Below are positions 48,323 through 56,777 of a stretch of DNA of 64,000 bases, one piece after another. Under the pieces are notes generated by a model. It searched no databases. It was not told the DNA's origin and was given only the letters and a program-made list of their open reading frames with translations. The DNA is from Billgrantia antri (lineage in GTDB: Bacteria; Pseudomonadota; Gammaproteobacteria; Pseudomonadales; Halomonadaceae): assembly GCF_019430905.1 (NCBI RefSeq), contig NZ_JAHYCA010000003.1, positions 675,264-739,263 of the forward strand. Direction: 5' to 3'. The stretch's first letter is position 1. Each line of letters begins with the position of its first letter. The translations under genes were made by a program, and so were the position numbers.

Positions 48323-48380
48323 TGCATTACACGCACGGGGTCCGGACAATTCGACAAATTCAACGATTAAGCGGAGTCCC

Positions 48381-48824
48381 ATGCACCAGAACATCGGCTT
48401 CCGACTGTCACGCCTGCCTCGCCTGTGGCGCGCCATCATCGATCGTCGCCTGGCTCCGTTGGGCCTGACGCAAACGCGCTGGATCACGCTATATCACCTA
48501 TGGCGGCTCGGCGATGGGCAGCCCCAGTGCGATCTGGCACGGGCGATTGGCGTGGAGGCACCTTCCCTGGTACGTACGCTCGACCAGCTATCGGAGCAGG
48601 GGCTGATCGAGCGCTGCCCCTGCGAGCAGGACCGCCGCACCAAGCGGGTATTCCTGACCGCAGCAGCAGATCCGCTACTCGAGCAGATCGACGAGGTGGT
48701 AACCCAGGCACGGCGCGAGATGCTGGAAGGGCTCAGCGAAGCGGATATCCGCCAGCTCGACGCCCTGCTCGAGCATATCGAGAACAACGGTCTGGCCATC
48801 CAGGCCAGAGAAAGCGAGGGCTGA
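48381..48824 (+). CDS. slyA: MarR-family regulator SlyA
   Basis: A 147-residue winged-helix regulator close to E. coli SlyA by eye: LPRLWRAIIDRRLAPLGLTQ, VEAPSLVRTLDQLSEQGLIE and the wing DRRTKRVFLTAAADPLLEQI line up almost without gaps. SlyA often counters H-NS silencing and controls envelope and stress genes. GCGGAG lies upstream of the ATG. It is divergent from fadBA and convergent with the next gene by a 4-base gap. Confidence 0.92.
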   Translation: MHQNIGFRLSRLPRLWRAIIDRRLAPLGLTQTRWITLYHLWRLGDGQPQCDLARAIGVEAPSLVRTLDQLSEQGLIERCPCEQDRRTKRVFLTAAADPLLEQIDEVVTQARREMLEGLSEADIRQLDALLEHIENNGLAIQARESEG

Positions 48825-48828
48825 ACGC

Positions 48829-49365
48829 TCAGTCGCCGGTCGCGCCGGCACCGAAGTCAGGTTTGACTCCGCCTCGATCGGCACGTCCAGCCAAGGCATC
48901 GCGCAGCCGGCGAAAGTCGTCGAGATAGGTGGTGAAGCGTTCCGCCGTCTGCGACTCCCACCACCATAGGGTGATGGCGCTCTCGTTGGATTCGATCACA
49001 AGGGCATCCTGTGGCAGGCGAGTCAGCAGCGCTTCGAGCGGCTCGCGCGCCGCTTGAGGCAGGGACCGGAGCGGCTCGATCCGCCAGCGCCAGTCGGCCA
49101 CACAGGGCTTGAGCAGGTCGCTGGCTTCGCTGGCCCGCACCAGCAGGAAGTGCGGCCCCGGTGCGGCAGCGGGATAACTCCAACGGTAACCCGGCATGGC
49201 GGTTTCGATACCGTGCAGCGGCGGCTTTTCCAGCACCACTCTGACCCCCGCCTTGGCCGCCGCATTGCGCAGCGGCACGATGCGGCGTTGACGGGGGCTG
49301 GGCTTGAGCCACATCACTGGGGAGATCATCAACAGCATTGCCGCAAGAATGACTAGCCAGACCAT
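48829..49365 (-). CDS. Hypothetical membrane-anchored protein
   Basis: A 178-residue protein with one N-terminal membrane helix (MVWLVILAAMLLMISPVMWL), a basic linker (KPSPRQRRIVPLRNAAAKAG) and a soluble domain with LVIESNESAITLWWWESQTA. The short N-terminal part resembles YajC-like anchors, but nothing else does. Conserved hypothetical; function unknown. CAGGAG precedes the ATG. It is divergent from the uspA-like gene and ends 4 bases from slyA. Confidence 0.7.
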   Translation of the reverse strand: MVWLVILAAMLLMISPVMWLKPSPRQRRIVPLRNAAAKAGVRVVLEKPPLHGIETAMPGYRWSYPAAAPGPHFLLVRASEASDLLKPCVADWRWRIEPLRSLPQAAREPLEALLTRLPQDALVIESNESAITLWWWESQTAERFTTYLDDFRRLRDALAGRADRGGVKPDFGAGATGD

Positions 49366-49465
49366 CCGCTTTCTCCTGATTCTTGACGCAAGTCGTTGTC
49401 TTGATTCATCAGCCGTCCTAGAGTGAAGGCATATCGATCACATGCCGTTACGCAGGAGCCCTGCC

Positions 49466-49918
49466 ATGAGCAATGAATATCGTCATATCCTGGTCGCCGT
49501 CGACCTGACCAAGGATTCCCACAAGGTGCTAGAAAGAGCCTTGCAGATCGCCGAGCGCAACCAGGCCAAGCTCTCGATCATGCATACGCTGGAACCGCTG
49601 GGTTTCGCCTATGGCGGCGACATCCCGATGGATCTCACCAGCATTCAGGATCAGTTGGACGAACATGCCAAGCAGCGCTTGGCCGAGATCGCCGATCCGC
49701 ACGTGGCCAAGGAAAACCAGCACGTGCTGGTCGGCATGCCCGACACCGAGATCCACCGTTTCGCCCAGGAAAACGGCGTCGACCTGATCGTGGTCGGCTC
49801 ACACGGCCGGCACGGCTTCGCCCTGCTGCTCGGCTCCACCTCCACCGGCGTGCTGCACGGCGCCCAGTGCGACGTACTCGCCGTACGCGTGGGCAAGAAG
49901 GGCGAAAGCGCCGAGTAG
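49466..49918 (+). CDS. Universal stress protein UspA family
   Basis: A 150-residue UspA-fold protein: YRHILVAVDLTKDSHKVLER at the N terminus and the ATP-binding motif GSHGRHGFALLLGSTSTGVL, which satisfies G-2X-G-9X-G(S/T), near the C terminus. By that motif it should bind ATP. Cytoplasmic, usually induced on growth arrest or osmotic stress. GCAGGAG lies before the ATG; an in-frame ATG eight codons upstream lacks a good site. Confidence 0.93.
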   Translation: MSNEYRHILVAVDLTKDSHKVLERALQIAERNQAKLSIMHTLEPLGFAYGGDIPMDLTSIQDQLDEHAKQRLAEIADPHVAKENQHVLVGMPDTEIHRFAQENGVDLIVVGSHGRHGFALLLGSTSTGVLHGAQCDVLAVRVGKKGESAE

Positions 49919-49973
49919 CGGAAACCCTGTTAAACTCCTGCGCTCGACGACCCACAGGGAAGTGGGGAGCACC

Positions 49974-51899
49974 TTACTCTCCCGCTGCCATGGCCTCCAA
50001 CTCCATCCACCGCTCCATGGCGGCATCGAGTTCGGCCTGCTTGTCGCTCATGGCCTGCAGCACCTCGGCCACCGTCCCCGCCTCCTGCTGATAGAACGCC
50101 GGATCGCCCACCTTGGCTTCGTACTCCGCCACCTCGGCCTCGAGCCGCTCGATCTCGGCCGGCAGCGCGTCGAGCTCGCGCTGCAGCTTGTAGGAGAGCT
50201 TGGCGGGCTTCTTGGCCGGCGGCGCTGAGGGTGCCGGGCTGGCGGGCGCCTTCTCCATCGACTTCGCCGTGGGTTCCACCTGCTGAAGCGCCGCCCCCTC
50301 CCACGGCGCCGGCGGCAGCTTGCCGCCCTGGCGCACCCAGTCGCTGTAACCGCCTACATACTCCCGCACCACACCGTCGCCTTCGAAGGCCAGCACGCCG
50401 GTTACCACGTTGTCCATGAAGGCCCGGTCGTGGGAGACCAGCAGCAGGGTGCCGTCGAAATCGAGCAGCAGCTCCTCGAGCAGCTCCAGGGTCTCGACGT
50501 CGAGATCGTTGGTCGGCTCGTCGAGCACCAGTACGTTGGCCGGCTGGGTGAACAGCTTGGCCAGCAGCAGACGGTTGGACTCGCCGCCGGAGAGTGCCTT
50601 GACCGGTTGGCGCGCCCGCTCCGGGGTGAACAGGAAATCCTGCAGATAACTGATGACGTGCTTGTCCTTGCCGCCCACGCTGACCCTGTCGCTGCCTTGG
50701 GCGACGTTGTCGTAGACGCTCTTCTCCGGCTCCAGGCCGGCGCGCAGCTGGTCGAAGTAGGCCACCTTGATATTGGTGCCCAGCCTTACCGTACCCTCGC
50801 TGGGCTCGAGCTCGCCGAGCAGGATCTTGAGCAGGGTGGTCTTGCCGGCACCGTTGCGTCCGATCAGGCCGATGCGGTCGCCGCGTTGGATCTCGAGTGA
50901 CAGGTCGCGAACGATGGTGTCGTCGCCGAAGCGGTGGGTCACACCGACGAGCTCGACCACCCGCTTGCCGCTGCGCTCGCCGCTGTCGATGCCGAAGCTG
51001 GCGCGGCCCTGCACCTCGCGCCGCTGGCTGCGTTCGCGCCGCAGCTGCTCCAGCGCTCTAACCCGACCTTCGTTGCGTGTACGACGCGCCTTGATGCCCT
51101 GGCGAATCCAGGCTTCCTCCTGGGCCAGCTTCTTGTCGAACTCGGCGTTCTCCCGCGCCTCGACCTCGAGCTCATGCGCCTTCTGCTGCTGATACTTGGC
51201 GTAATCCCCGGGATAGCGCCCCAGCCGCCCGCGATCGAGCTCGAGGATGGTGGTGGCCAGTTTCGACAGGAAGGCCCGGTCATGGGTGATGAACAGCACC
51301 GCCCCGTTGAAGTCGAGCAGCTGTTCCTCGAGCCAGGCGATGGTGTCGAGATCCAGGTGGTTGGTAGGCTCGTCGAGCAGCAGCAGATCGGGCTCGGCGA
51401 CCAACGCCCGGGCCAGTGCCACGCGCCGCCGCCAGCCACCGGAAAGCGAGCTCATCAGATCGTCGGCGGGCAGGCCCAGCCGGGTCAGCACCACGTCGAT
51501 GCGCTGATGGAAGGACCAGCCATCGATGGCTTCCAGACGGCTCTGCAGGGTCGCCATGCGCTTCATGTCGGGATCGGCGGCCTGCACCAGGTGATGGTAC
51601 TCGGCCAGTAGTTCGCCGGCCTGGGGCAGTCCCTGGGCCACCACATCGAAGATGGTTTCCCCCGATGCGGAAGGCAGGTCCTGCTCCAGCACGCCGATCT
51701 TCAGCCCCGGCGCGCGCCAGATGCTGCCGTCGTCGGGCAGGATCTCCCCTGCCACCAGCTTGAGCAGAGTCGACTTGCCGGTACCGTTGCGCCCGACCAG
51801 CGCCAGACGTTCGCCCTTCTCCAGCACCAGGTCGGCGCCATCGAGCAGCACATGGGTACCATAGGCCAGTTGCAGGCCTTCCAGACGTAGCAGGGTCAC
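49974..51899 (-). CDS. uup: ABC-F ATPase Uup
   Basis: A 641-residue ABC-F protein with two ATPase domains in tandem and no membrane part. Walker A motifs are GRNGTGKST and GRNGAGKTT; signatures are LSGGWRRRVALARAL and LSGGESNRLLLAKLF; both Walker B motifs are followed by DEPTN. A Lys/Glu-rich interdomain linker lies near residues 230-300. The C-terminal coiled coil (RELDALPAEIERLEAEVAEY) is the Uup DNA-binding-type tail. It starts with GTG after GAGGTGAG. Uup-type proteins act on ribosomes and influence recombination and transposon excision. Confidence 0.94.
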   Translation of the reverse strand: MTLLRLEGLQLAYGTHVLLDGADLVLEKGERLALVGRNGTGKSTLLKLVAGEILPDDGSIWRAPGLKIGVLEQDLPSASGETIFDVVAQGLPQAGELLAEYHHLVQAADPDMKRMATLQSRLEAIDGWSFHQRIDVVLTRLGLPADDLMSSLSGGWRRRVALARALVAEPDLLLLDEPTNHLDLDTIAWLEEQLLDFNGAVLFITHDRAFLSKLATTILELDRGRLGRYPGDYAKYQQQKAHELEVEARENAEFDKKLAQEEAWIRQGIKARRTRNEGRVRALEQLRRERSQRREVQGRASFGIDSGERSGKRVVELVGVTHRFGDDTIVRDLSLEIQRGDRIGLIGRNGAGKTTLLKILLGELEPSEGTVRLGTNIKVAYFDQLRAGLEPEKSVYDNVAQGSDRVSVGGKDKHVISYLQDFLFTPERARQPVKALSGGESNRLLLAKLFTQPANVLVLDEPTNDLDVETLELLEELLLDFDGTLLLVSHDRAFMDNVVTGVLAFEGDGVVREYVGGYSDWVRQGGKLPPAPWEGAALQQVEPTAKSMEKAPASPAPSAPPAKKPAKLSYKLQRELDALPAEIERLEAEVAEYEAKVGDPAFYQQEAGTVAEVLQAMSDKQAELDAAMERWMELEAMAAGE

Positions 51900-51999
51900 A
51901 CGCTCACCTCATCGTTCATCAAGGCGGCTAGTGTAACGCATGGCTGGCCCGCCGTGGCTTTGGTTACAATGCGCGAAAGCTGCAAAGGAGCGCTCCCCA

Positions 52000-52881
52000 T
52001 TGGCTGATACCGACGCCGCCTTCGACGACTTTCTGCCCGAGGCACTGCGCTTTCGTTCGCCAGCCCCACTGGTGGACATCGGCGCCAACCTGACCCACGA
52101 CAGCTTCGCCCGCGATCTCGAAGCGGTCGTGCAGCGTTCGCGAGCCGCCAACGTCACGACGTTGGTCGTGACCGGCACCGACCACGCCCATGCCGAACAG
52201 GCCATAGCACTGGCCCAGCGCTATCCTGGACTACACGCCACGGCAGGCGTACACCCCCACGACGCCAGCGATTGGGACACCTCTCTGGCCGCTGCCATGC
52301 GGGAGTTGCATAAACGCCCCGAGGTGGTGGCCGTGGGTGAGTGCGGTCTCGACTTCAACCGCAACTTCTCCACGCCGGCCGAGCAGGAGCGTGCCTTCGA
52401 GGCCCAGTTGGGGCTTGCCGCGGAGAGCGGCAAGCCGCTGTTCCTGCACGAACGCGACGCCGGACCACGCATGCGCGAAATGCTGCGGGTCTGGCGCGAC
52501 GATATCGCCGATGCCGTGGTGCACTGTTTTACCGCCGACCGCGACACTCTTTACGGCTATCTCGACCTGGACTTGCACATCGGTCTGACGGGGTGGATCT
52601 GCGACGAGCGCCGTGGCCACCACCTGCGCGAACTGGTGAAGGAGATCCCCCTCGCGCGTCTGATGGTGGAAACCGATTGCCCCTACCTACTGCCGCGCGA
52701 TTTACCTGCCAGACTCAAGGGCAGACGCAACGAGCCCGCCCTGCTGCCGTGGATCGTGCGCGAGATCGCCCACTGGCGAGACACTGACGAAGCGGAACTG
52801 GCCCGCACCACCAGCAATACCGCACACCGCTTTTTTCGCCTGAACGAGGCTCGCGAAGCCCAGGAGACAGGCCGTGACTAA
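52000..52881 (+). CDS. tatD: TatD 3'-5' DNase
   Basis: A 293-residue metal-dependent exonuclease of the TatD family. It matches E. coli TatD strongly by eye: VDIGANLTHDSF, TAGVHPHDASDWD, VAVGECGLDFNRNFSTPAEQ, VVHCFTADRDT, GLTGWICDERRGHHLRELVK, VETDCPYLLPRDLP and RRNEPALLP. An N-terminal extension of about 20 residues precedes the family start. The TTG at 52000 is chosen, with AAAGGAG nine bases upstream; the ATG 20 codons earlier overlaps the uup promoter side and has no ribosome site. Confidence 0.94.
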   Translation: MADTDAAFDDFLPEALRFRSPAPLVDIGANLTHDSFARDLEAVVQRSRAANVTTLVVTGTDHAHAEQAIALAQRYPGLHATAGVHPHDASDWDTSLAAAMRELHKRPEVVAVGECGLDFNRNFSTPAEQERAFEAQLGLAAESGKPLFLHERDAGPRMREMLRVWRDDIADAVVHCFTADRDTLYGYLDLDLHIGLTGWICDERRGHHLRELVKEIPLARLMVETDCPYLLPRDLPARLKGRRNEPALLPWIVREIAHWRDTDEAELARTTSNTAHRFFRLNEAREAQETGRD

Positions 52882-52894
52882 CAGGAGTCGTAAT

Positions 52895-53371
52895 ATGGCC
52901 GAAATACCCGGATTCATTGCCGTGGAGACCGGCGACGATAGCGACCTGCCGCTGGCCATTGCCTGGGTGCTACCCGACGGGCGTATCAAGCACACCCTGA
53001 TACAGCCCGACAATGACTGGCTCGACGACGAATATAACGAGCTCAATGGCTACAGTCTGGAGGAGCTACACAGTTTCGGCGCGAGTCCACTGGACGTGAT
53101 CCGTGAGCTCGAGAGCGATCACTTCAATGCCACGCTGTTCACTGCGGGTATCAGCGGCGATGAAGCCGCCCTGGCGCGCTTGTTCGACACCTACGGCATC
53201 GATCCTTTCGTCGAGCTGGCTCCCGCCGACAGTCTCTATCCCGAGCTTTCCGTCGGCGAATGGAGCCGGGCACGCAACGAGCTGTTCGGCGAGATGGGGC
53301 TCGAGCCACTACGGCCCGAGCATGAGGTCGAGGTGATGCTGCATCTGCACCAGCGACTAGCCGAGGGCTGA
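52895..53371 (+). CDS. Exonuclease-like (degenerate DEDD) protein
   Basis: A 158-residue acidic protein. FIAVETGDDSDLPLAIAWVL followed by DGRIKHTLIQPDNDWLDDEY, and GYSLEELHSFGASPLDVIRE, recall a family of small DEDD 3'-5' exonuclease-like proteins, whose start is usually FIDVEASG. Here the first catalytic Asp is Ala9 while Glu11 is kept, so catalysis looks lost. The resemblance is by pattern only. AGGAG lies seven bases before the ATG. It follows tatD by 13 bases and is probably cotranscribed. It overlaps the convergent acyltransferase gene by 15 bases. Confidence 0.6.
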   Translation: MAEIPGFIAVETGDDSDLPLAIAWVLPDGRIKHTLIQPDNDWLDDEYNELNGYSLEELHSFGASPLDVIRELESDHFNATLFTAGISGDEAALARLFDTYGIDPFVELAPADSLYPELSVGEWSRARNELFGEMGLEPLRPEHEVEVMLHLHQRLAEG

Positions 53372-54448
53372 TGCTGCCTGCGCCGGCAGCAGCCGGTCAC
53401 GTTGCTCTGCAATGCCCATGCATAGCAGGCGTGGCTCCTGCTGCTGGCCGGACTGAAAAGCAGCCTTGTCGCTCCAACCCTGCCAGCCGAGCTGGATCAG
53501 GGCTTGAGCCGTGGCCCCACCCAGGGTCGCTCCCGGGCCGGGAATCACGATGCGGTCCGGCGCGAACTCCCGCACACCAACCTTCACTGCCGCGGTGAAA
53601 TCGTAGGGCTCGACCAGCTGTTCGCCCAGGGTGTAGTCCCACAGCGCCTGGGGATCGGTGCTCCAGGGCGTCCAGATATGGCCGCGGCCATCGATCATCG
53701 GCACCTCGGGAGCGCGGAACGGCCCGGCGCCAAGCCGCCGGCGCGCCTCGCGCTTCACTCCCTCCTGAAGGGGTGTATGGAAGGCGGCGTGCTGGTGCAA
53801 CCGCAGCGGGAAACGCTCGCGTGCCGGCAACCGCTCGGTCAGGCGCGAGAGCCCCGTTTCATTGCCGCCGAAGACCAGCATGCCGCCGAGCTCGATCGAG
53901 AGATAGAGCTCGGCACCCGCGATGCCGTGAATCTGCTCGATCAATGCCAGCAGCTCCTTGCGCAGCGCCCAGTCCGGCCGCCAGGCGTCATCGACCCAAG
54001 GGTAGAGGACCTGGCCGCCGGCCAGGCTCTCCTGCATCAGCCATCCCATGGTGCCGATCAGGTGCAGCGTCTCGTCGGGCCCCAGGGCGCCGGCCGCCGC
54101 CAGGGCGATGTACCAGCCCATGGAGTTGCCGGTGACCGCCACGATATCGTAGCGCTCACGATCGATCGACAGCAGGTCGGCCCAGGCGCAGGCATAGATC
54201 AGCGGCGAGGCATGCTCGCCCCGACCCTGCAGGCTCTGGCGAAAAGGTATCTCGCCGTCCAACTCGGAGAGCGTCGGCAGATCGGCCTCGCGGCGCATGG
54301 CATCGAAGCGTGTCAGCCACTCGCTGCCCCCCGCCAGCCGGTTCAGGGTGCCCCACTCCGCGGCGTTGTAGGTGCCCCGACCGGGACAGACGATCAATAA
54401 GCGCTCGCGCTCCGATGCGCCGTTCACCATGCTGTCGCTGCGACTCAT
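53357..54448 (-). CDS. FabD-like acyltransferase coupled to fused E1 dehydrogenase
   Basis: A 363-residue protein of the malonyl-CoA:ACP transacylase fold. The nucleophile elbow is VTGNSMGWYIALAAAGAL with Ser109, and the catalytic His is His224 in HQHAAFHTPLQEG. Lined up without gaps against E. coli FabD from Ser92 to MQE, the Arg117 that holds the malonate carboxylate is Met134 here. The enzyme therefore probably handles an acyl group without a free carboxylate. The ATG overlaps the upstream E1 stop (ATGA). No acyl carrier protein gene is adjacent. Substrate and acceptor are unknown. Confidence 0.78.
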   Translation of the reverse strand: MSRSDSMVNGASERERLLIVCPGRGTYNAAEWGTLNRLAGGSEWLTRFDAMRREADLPTLSELDGEIPFRQSLQGRGEHASPLIYACAWADLLSIDRERYDIVAVTGNSMGWYIALAAAGALGPDETLHLIGTMGWLMQESLAGGQVLYPWVDDAWRPDWALRKELLALIEQIHGIAGAELYLSIELGGMLVFGGNETGLSRLTERLPARERFPLRLHQHAAFHTPLQEGVKREARRRLGAGPFRAPEVPMIDGRGHIWTPWSTDPQALWDYTLGEQLVEPYDFTAAVKVGVREFAPDRIVIPGPGATLGGATAQALIQLGWQGWSDKAAFQSGQQQEPRLLCMGIAEQRDRLLPAQAASALG

Positions 54449-56676
54449 GCCTCGCCACTCCCTGCCGTGACCTTGCCCGTGCCTACCGCGTTAGCGGCCA
54501 CCTCACCATGCTGCCTTGACGCCACGAGGCGTCGCCCCTGTGCCACGATCGCCTGCACCGAGGGCAACGTGACCGTGGCTGCCCGCCCCAGGGGAATGAA
54601 GCTGTCCTCAGCCGTCAGCCGGTGCAGCCTGTCGCTCGCCATACCGCGCTCCACCAGGCCCGCGATCAGCTCCTCGCTGGGCGAACCGCTGCGCCGACAC
54701 TCATCGACGATCAGTATCTGGGCGCAGTCGGCGACCAGGCGATGCACGGCGTCATGATCGATGGCGGTCAGCCAGCGCAGATCGACGATGCGCAGCGCCA
54801 CGCCGTCGGCTTCCAACCTGGCGGCAGCCTGGCGCGACAGATAGACACCGTTACCGTAGGTGACGATGGCAAGCTCACGGCCCTCGCCCCATGCACCAGG
54901 CTCGCCCACACCCAATCGATGCTCGGGCCCGGGATCGGTAAAACACCACTGCTGGTCGCCCTCCTCGAACAGGTCGCGGGTGTGGTAGAGCGCGATCGGT
55001 TCGAGCACTACCACCACCCGCTGTTCCTCGTCGGCCAGGCGCACGGCCTCCTGTAGCAAGCCCACGGCGTCGGCAGCATTCGATGGGCAGGCCACCAGCA
55101 GTCCGGGGATATCGCGCAGCACGGCGATGGCGTTGTCGTTGTGGAAATGCCCACCGAAGCCCTTCTGGTAGCCGAGACCGGCGATGCGCACCACCATGGG
55201 ATTGGTGTACTGGCCGTTGGAGAAGAAGCTGAGCGTGGCCGCCTCGCCACGCAGCTGATCTTCGGCGTTGTGCAGGTAGGCCAGGAACTGGATTTCGAGG
55301 ATCGGCACCAGGCCGCTCTGGCCCAGACCGATGCCAAGCCCGAGGATGCTCTGCTCGTCGAGCAGGGTATCGATCACCCGATGCGGCCCGAACTGCGCCT
55401 GCAGCCGCTGGGTAACACCATACACGCCGCCCTTGCGACCGATGTCCTCGCCTGCCATCACCAGATGCGGGTAGCGAGTCATCGAGCGCTGCAGCGCCTG
55501 GTTGAGCAACTTGGCCATGGGCGCCGGGGTAGCGTCCACCTCGCCCTGCCAGGGCCGCACACGCTCCGGCCTTGGCGGCGGCACGATGCTGGCCATGACC
55601 TGAGCGGCCGTCTCCAGCTTGGGCCGGCAAATCGCCTCCTCGGCAACCTGCGCAACCCGCTCGGCCACCGAGCGGTAGAGTGCTTCGATGGCGGCGGCAT
55701 CGAGCACCCCGTGGCGCTGAAGCAGACCGGCCGTGACCAGTAGCGGATCGCGCGCCTCGTCGGCCTTGATCCGGGCAGGCGTCATATAGGCCTGCTGAGC
55801 ATCGGAGCCGGCATGGCCGTATAGCCGCACGCAGCGCATGTGAAGGAAGACCGGCTGCTTGCGGCGCCGCGCGATGCGCTCGGCTTCTCTGGCCGCCCGC
55901 CAGGTATCGAGCAGGTCGAGACCGTCGCAGGCGAGGTAGTGGAAGCCGGGGCGCGAACGCATGCTGGCTTCGATCCAGCCATTCGGCGTGGGCGTGGAAA
56001 TGCCGATACCGTTGTCCTCGCACACCATTACCAAGGGCATCGGCGCCCCTTGGTAGGCGGCCCATCCGGCAGCGTTGAGCGCCCCCTGGGCGGTGGAGTG
56101 ATTGAACGAAGCGTCGCCGAAACTGCAGATCGTCACGCTGTCGGCGGGCCACTCGCCCCCACCTCCCAGTCGTCGCCACAGGCCGAAGCTGTAGCTCGCA
56201 CCCACGGCCTTGGGCAGGTGCGAGGCGATGGTGCTGGTCTGGGGCGGGATGTGCAGCGTCTTCGAGCCCAGCACCTTGTGCCGACCGCCGGAGATCGGAT
56301 CCTCCGCCGAGGCGGCGAAGCTCAATAGCAGGTCCCACAGCGGCGTCTGACCTGGCACCGCACGGCTGCGCTGGATCAGGAAGGCCGCGTCGCGATAGTG
56401 CAGGAACGCAGGATCGGTGGTACGAAAGGCGCGCGCAATGGCGGCGTTGCCTTCGTGACCCGCGCTACCGATGGTGTAGAAGGCCTCGCCGCGCGCCTGC
56501 AGGCGTCGGGCGTGCAGGTCCAGATGACGACTCATCAGTTGGGTTTCGAACAACTCGGCCAGACCGGAGGGACTGAGCCCGACCTCGTCGAGCTGCCATT
56601 CCCTTTGTGGTGCGGGCCAGTCGCCGCTGTGTAGCGCAGCGTAAAATCGCTGCTCCTGAGGAAGGGGTTCGAGCAC
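54445..56676 (-). CDS. Fused E1 alpha-beta 2-oxoacid dehydrogenase
   Basis: A 743-residue thiamine-diphosphate enzyme. The alpha-type half (about residues 30-360) has GSAGHEGNAAIARAFRTTDP, HYRDAAFLIQRSRAVPGQTP and the ThDP motif beginning GDASFNHSTAQGALNAAGWA and ending EDNGIGIST. The beta-type half (about 385-720) has MAGEDIGRKGGVYGVTQRLQ, LDEQSILGLGIGLG and IVTYGNGVYLS. Such fused E1 proteins act on branched-chain or related 2-oxoacids. No E2 or E3 gene is present in the window. GTG at 56676 is chosen with GGGAG eight bases upstream; a TTG eight codons earlier is possible. Confidence 0.85.
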   Translation of the reverse strand: MLEPLPQEQRFYAALHSGDWPAPQREWQLDEVGLSPSGLAELFETQLMSRHLDLHARRLQARGEAFYTIGSAGHEGNAAIARAFRTTDPAFLHYRDAAFLIQRSRAVPGQTPLWDLLLSFAASAEDPISGGRHKVLGSKTLHIPPQTSTIASHLPKAVGASYSFGLWRRLGGGGEWPADSVTICSFGDASFNHSTAQGALNAAGWAAYQGAPMPLVMVCEDNGIGISTPTPNGWIEASMRSRPGFHYLACDGLDLLDTWRAAREAERIARRRKQPVFLHMRCVRLYGHAGSDAQQAYMTPARIKADEARDPLLVTAGLLQRHGVLDAAAIEALYRSVAERVAQVAEEAICRPKLETAAQVMASIVPPPRPERVRPWQGEVDATPAPMAKLLNQALQRSMTRYPHLVMAGEDIGRKGGVYGVTQRLQAQFGPHRVIDTLLDEQSILGLGIGLGQSGLVPILEIQFLAYLHNAEDQLRGEAATLSFFSNGQYTNPMVVRIAGLGYQKGFGGHFHNDNAIAVLRDIPGLLVACPSNAADAVGLLQEAVRLADEEQRVVVVLEPIALYHTRDLFEEGDQQWCFTDPGPEHRLGVGEPGAWGEGRELAIVTYGNGVYLSRQAAARLEADGVALRIVDLRWLTAIDHDAVHRLVADCAQILIVDECRRSGSPSEELIAGLVERGMASDRLHRLTAEDSFIPLGRAATVTLPSVQAIVAQGRRLVASRQHGEVAANAVGTGKVTAGSGEA

Positions 56677-56724
56677 GGTGCAGGCTCCCGGGGCTGCCAA
56701 GGTGATGGCTACAGCCTAGCGTGC

Positions 56725-56776
56725 CCGGCAGATAAAGCGATAATATCGATATCCTGCCCCAGATATAGGCATATCT
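56725..56776. promoter_or_regulatory. LysR-type operator in the E1/LysR divergent promoter
   Basis: Nested dyads occupy the 101-base gap. AGATAT-N4-ATATCT spans 56761-56776, and ATATCGATAT lies at 56743-56752. ATATC at 56743-56747 with GATAT at 56762-56766 makes a longer inverted repeat. Such AT-rich dyads beside a divergent LysR gene are typical of its binding sites. Confidence 0.5.
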
Positions 56777-56777
56777 T

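Larger units (their letters stand above)
48047..48380. promoter_or_regulatory. Divergent fadBA-slyA regulatory region
   Basis: This 334-base gene-free region serves both divergent units. Two dyads stand out, a PsrA-like box near fadB and an ACTTG-N6-CAAGT palindrome near slyA, described separately. No other coding or RNA feature is visible in it. Confidence 0.5.
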
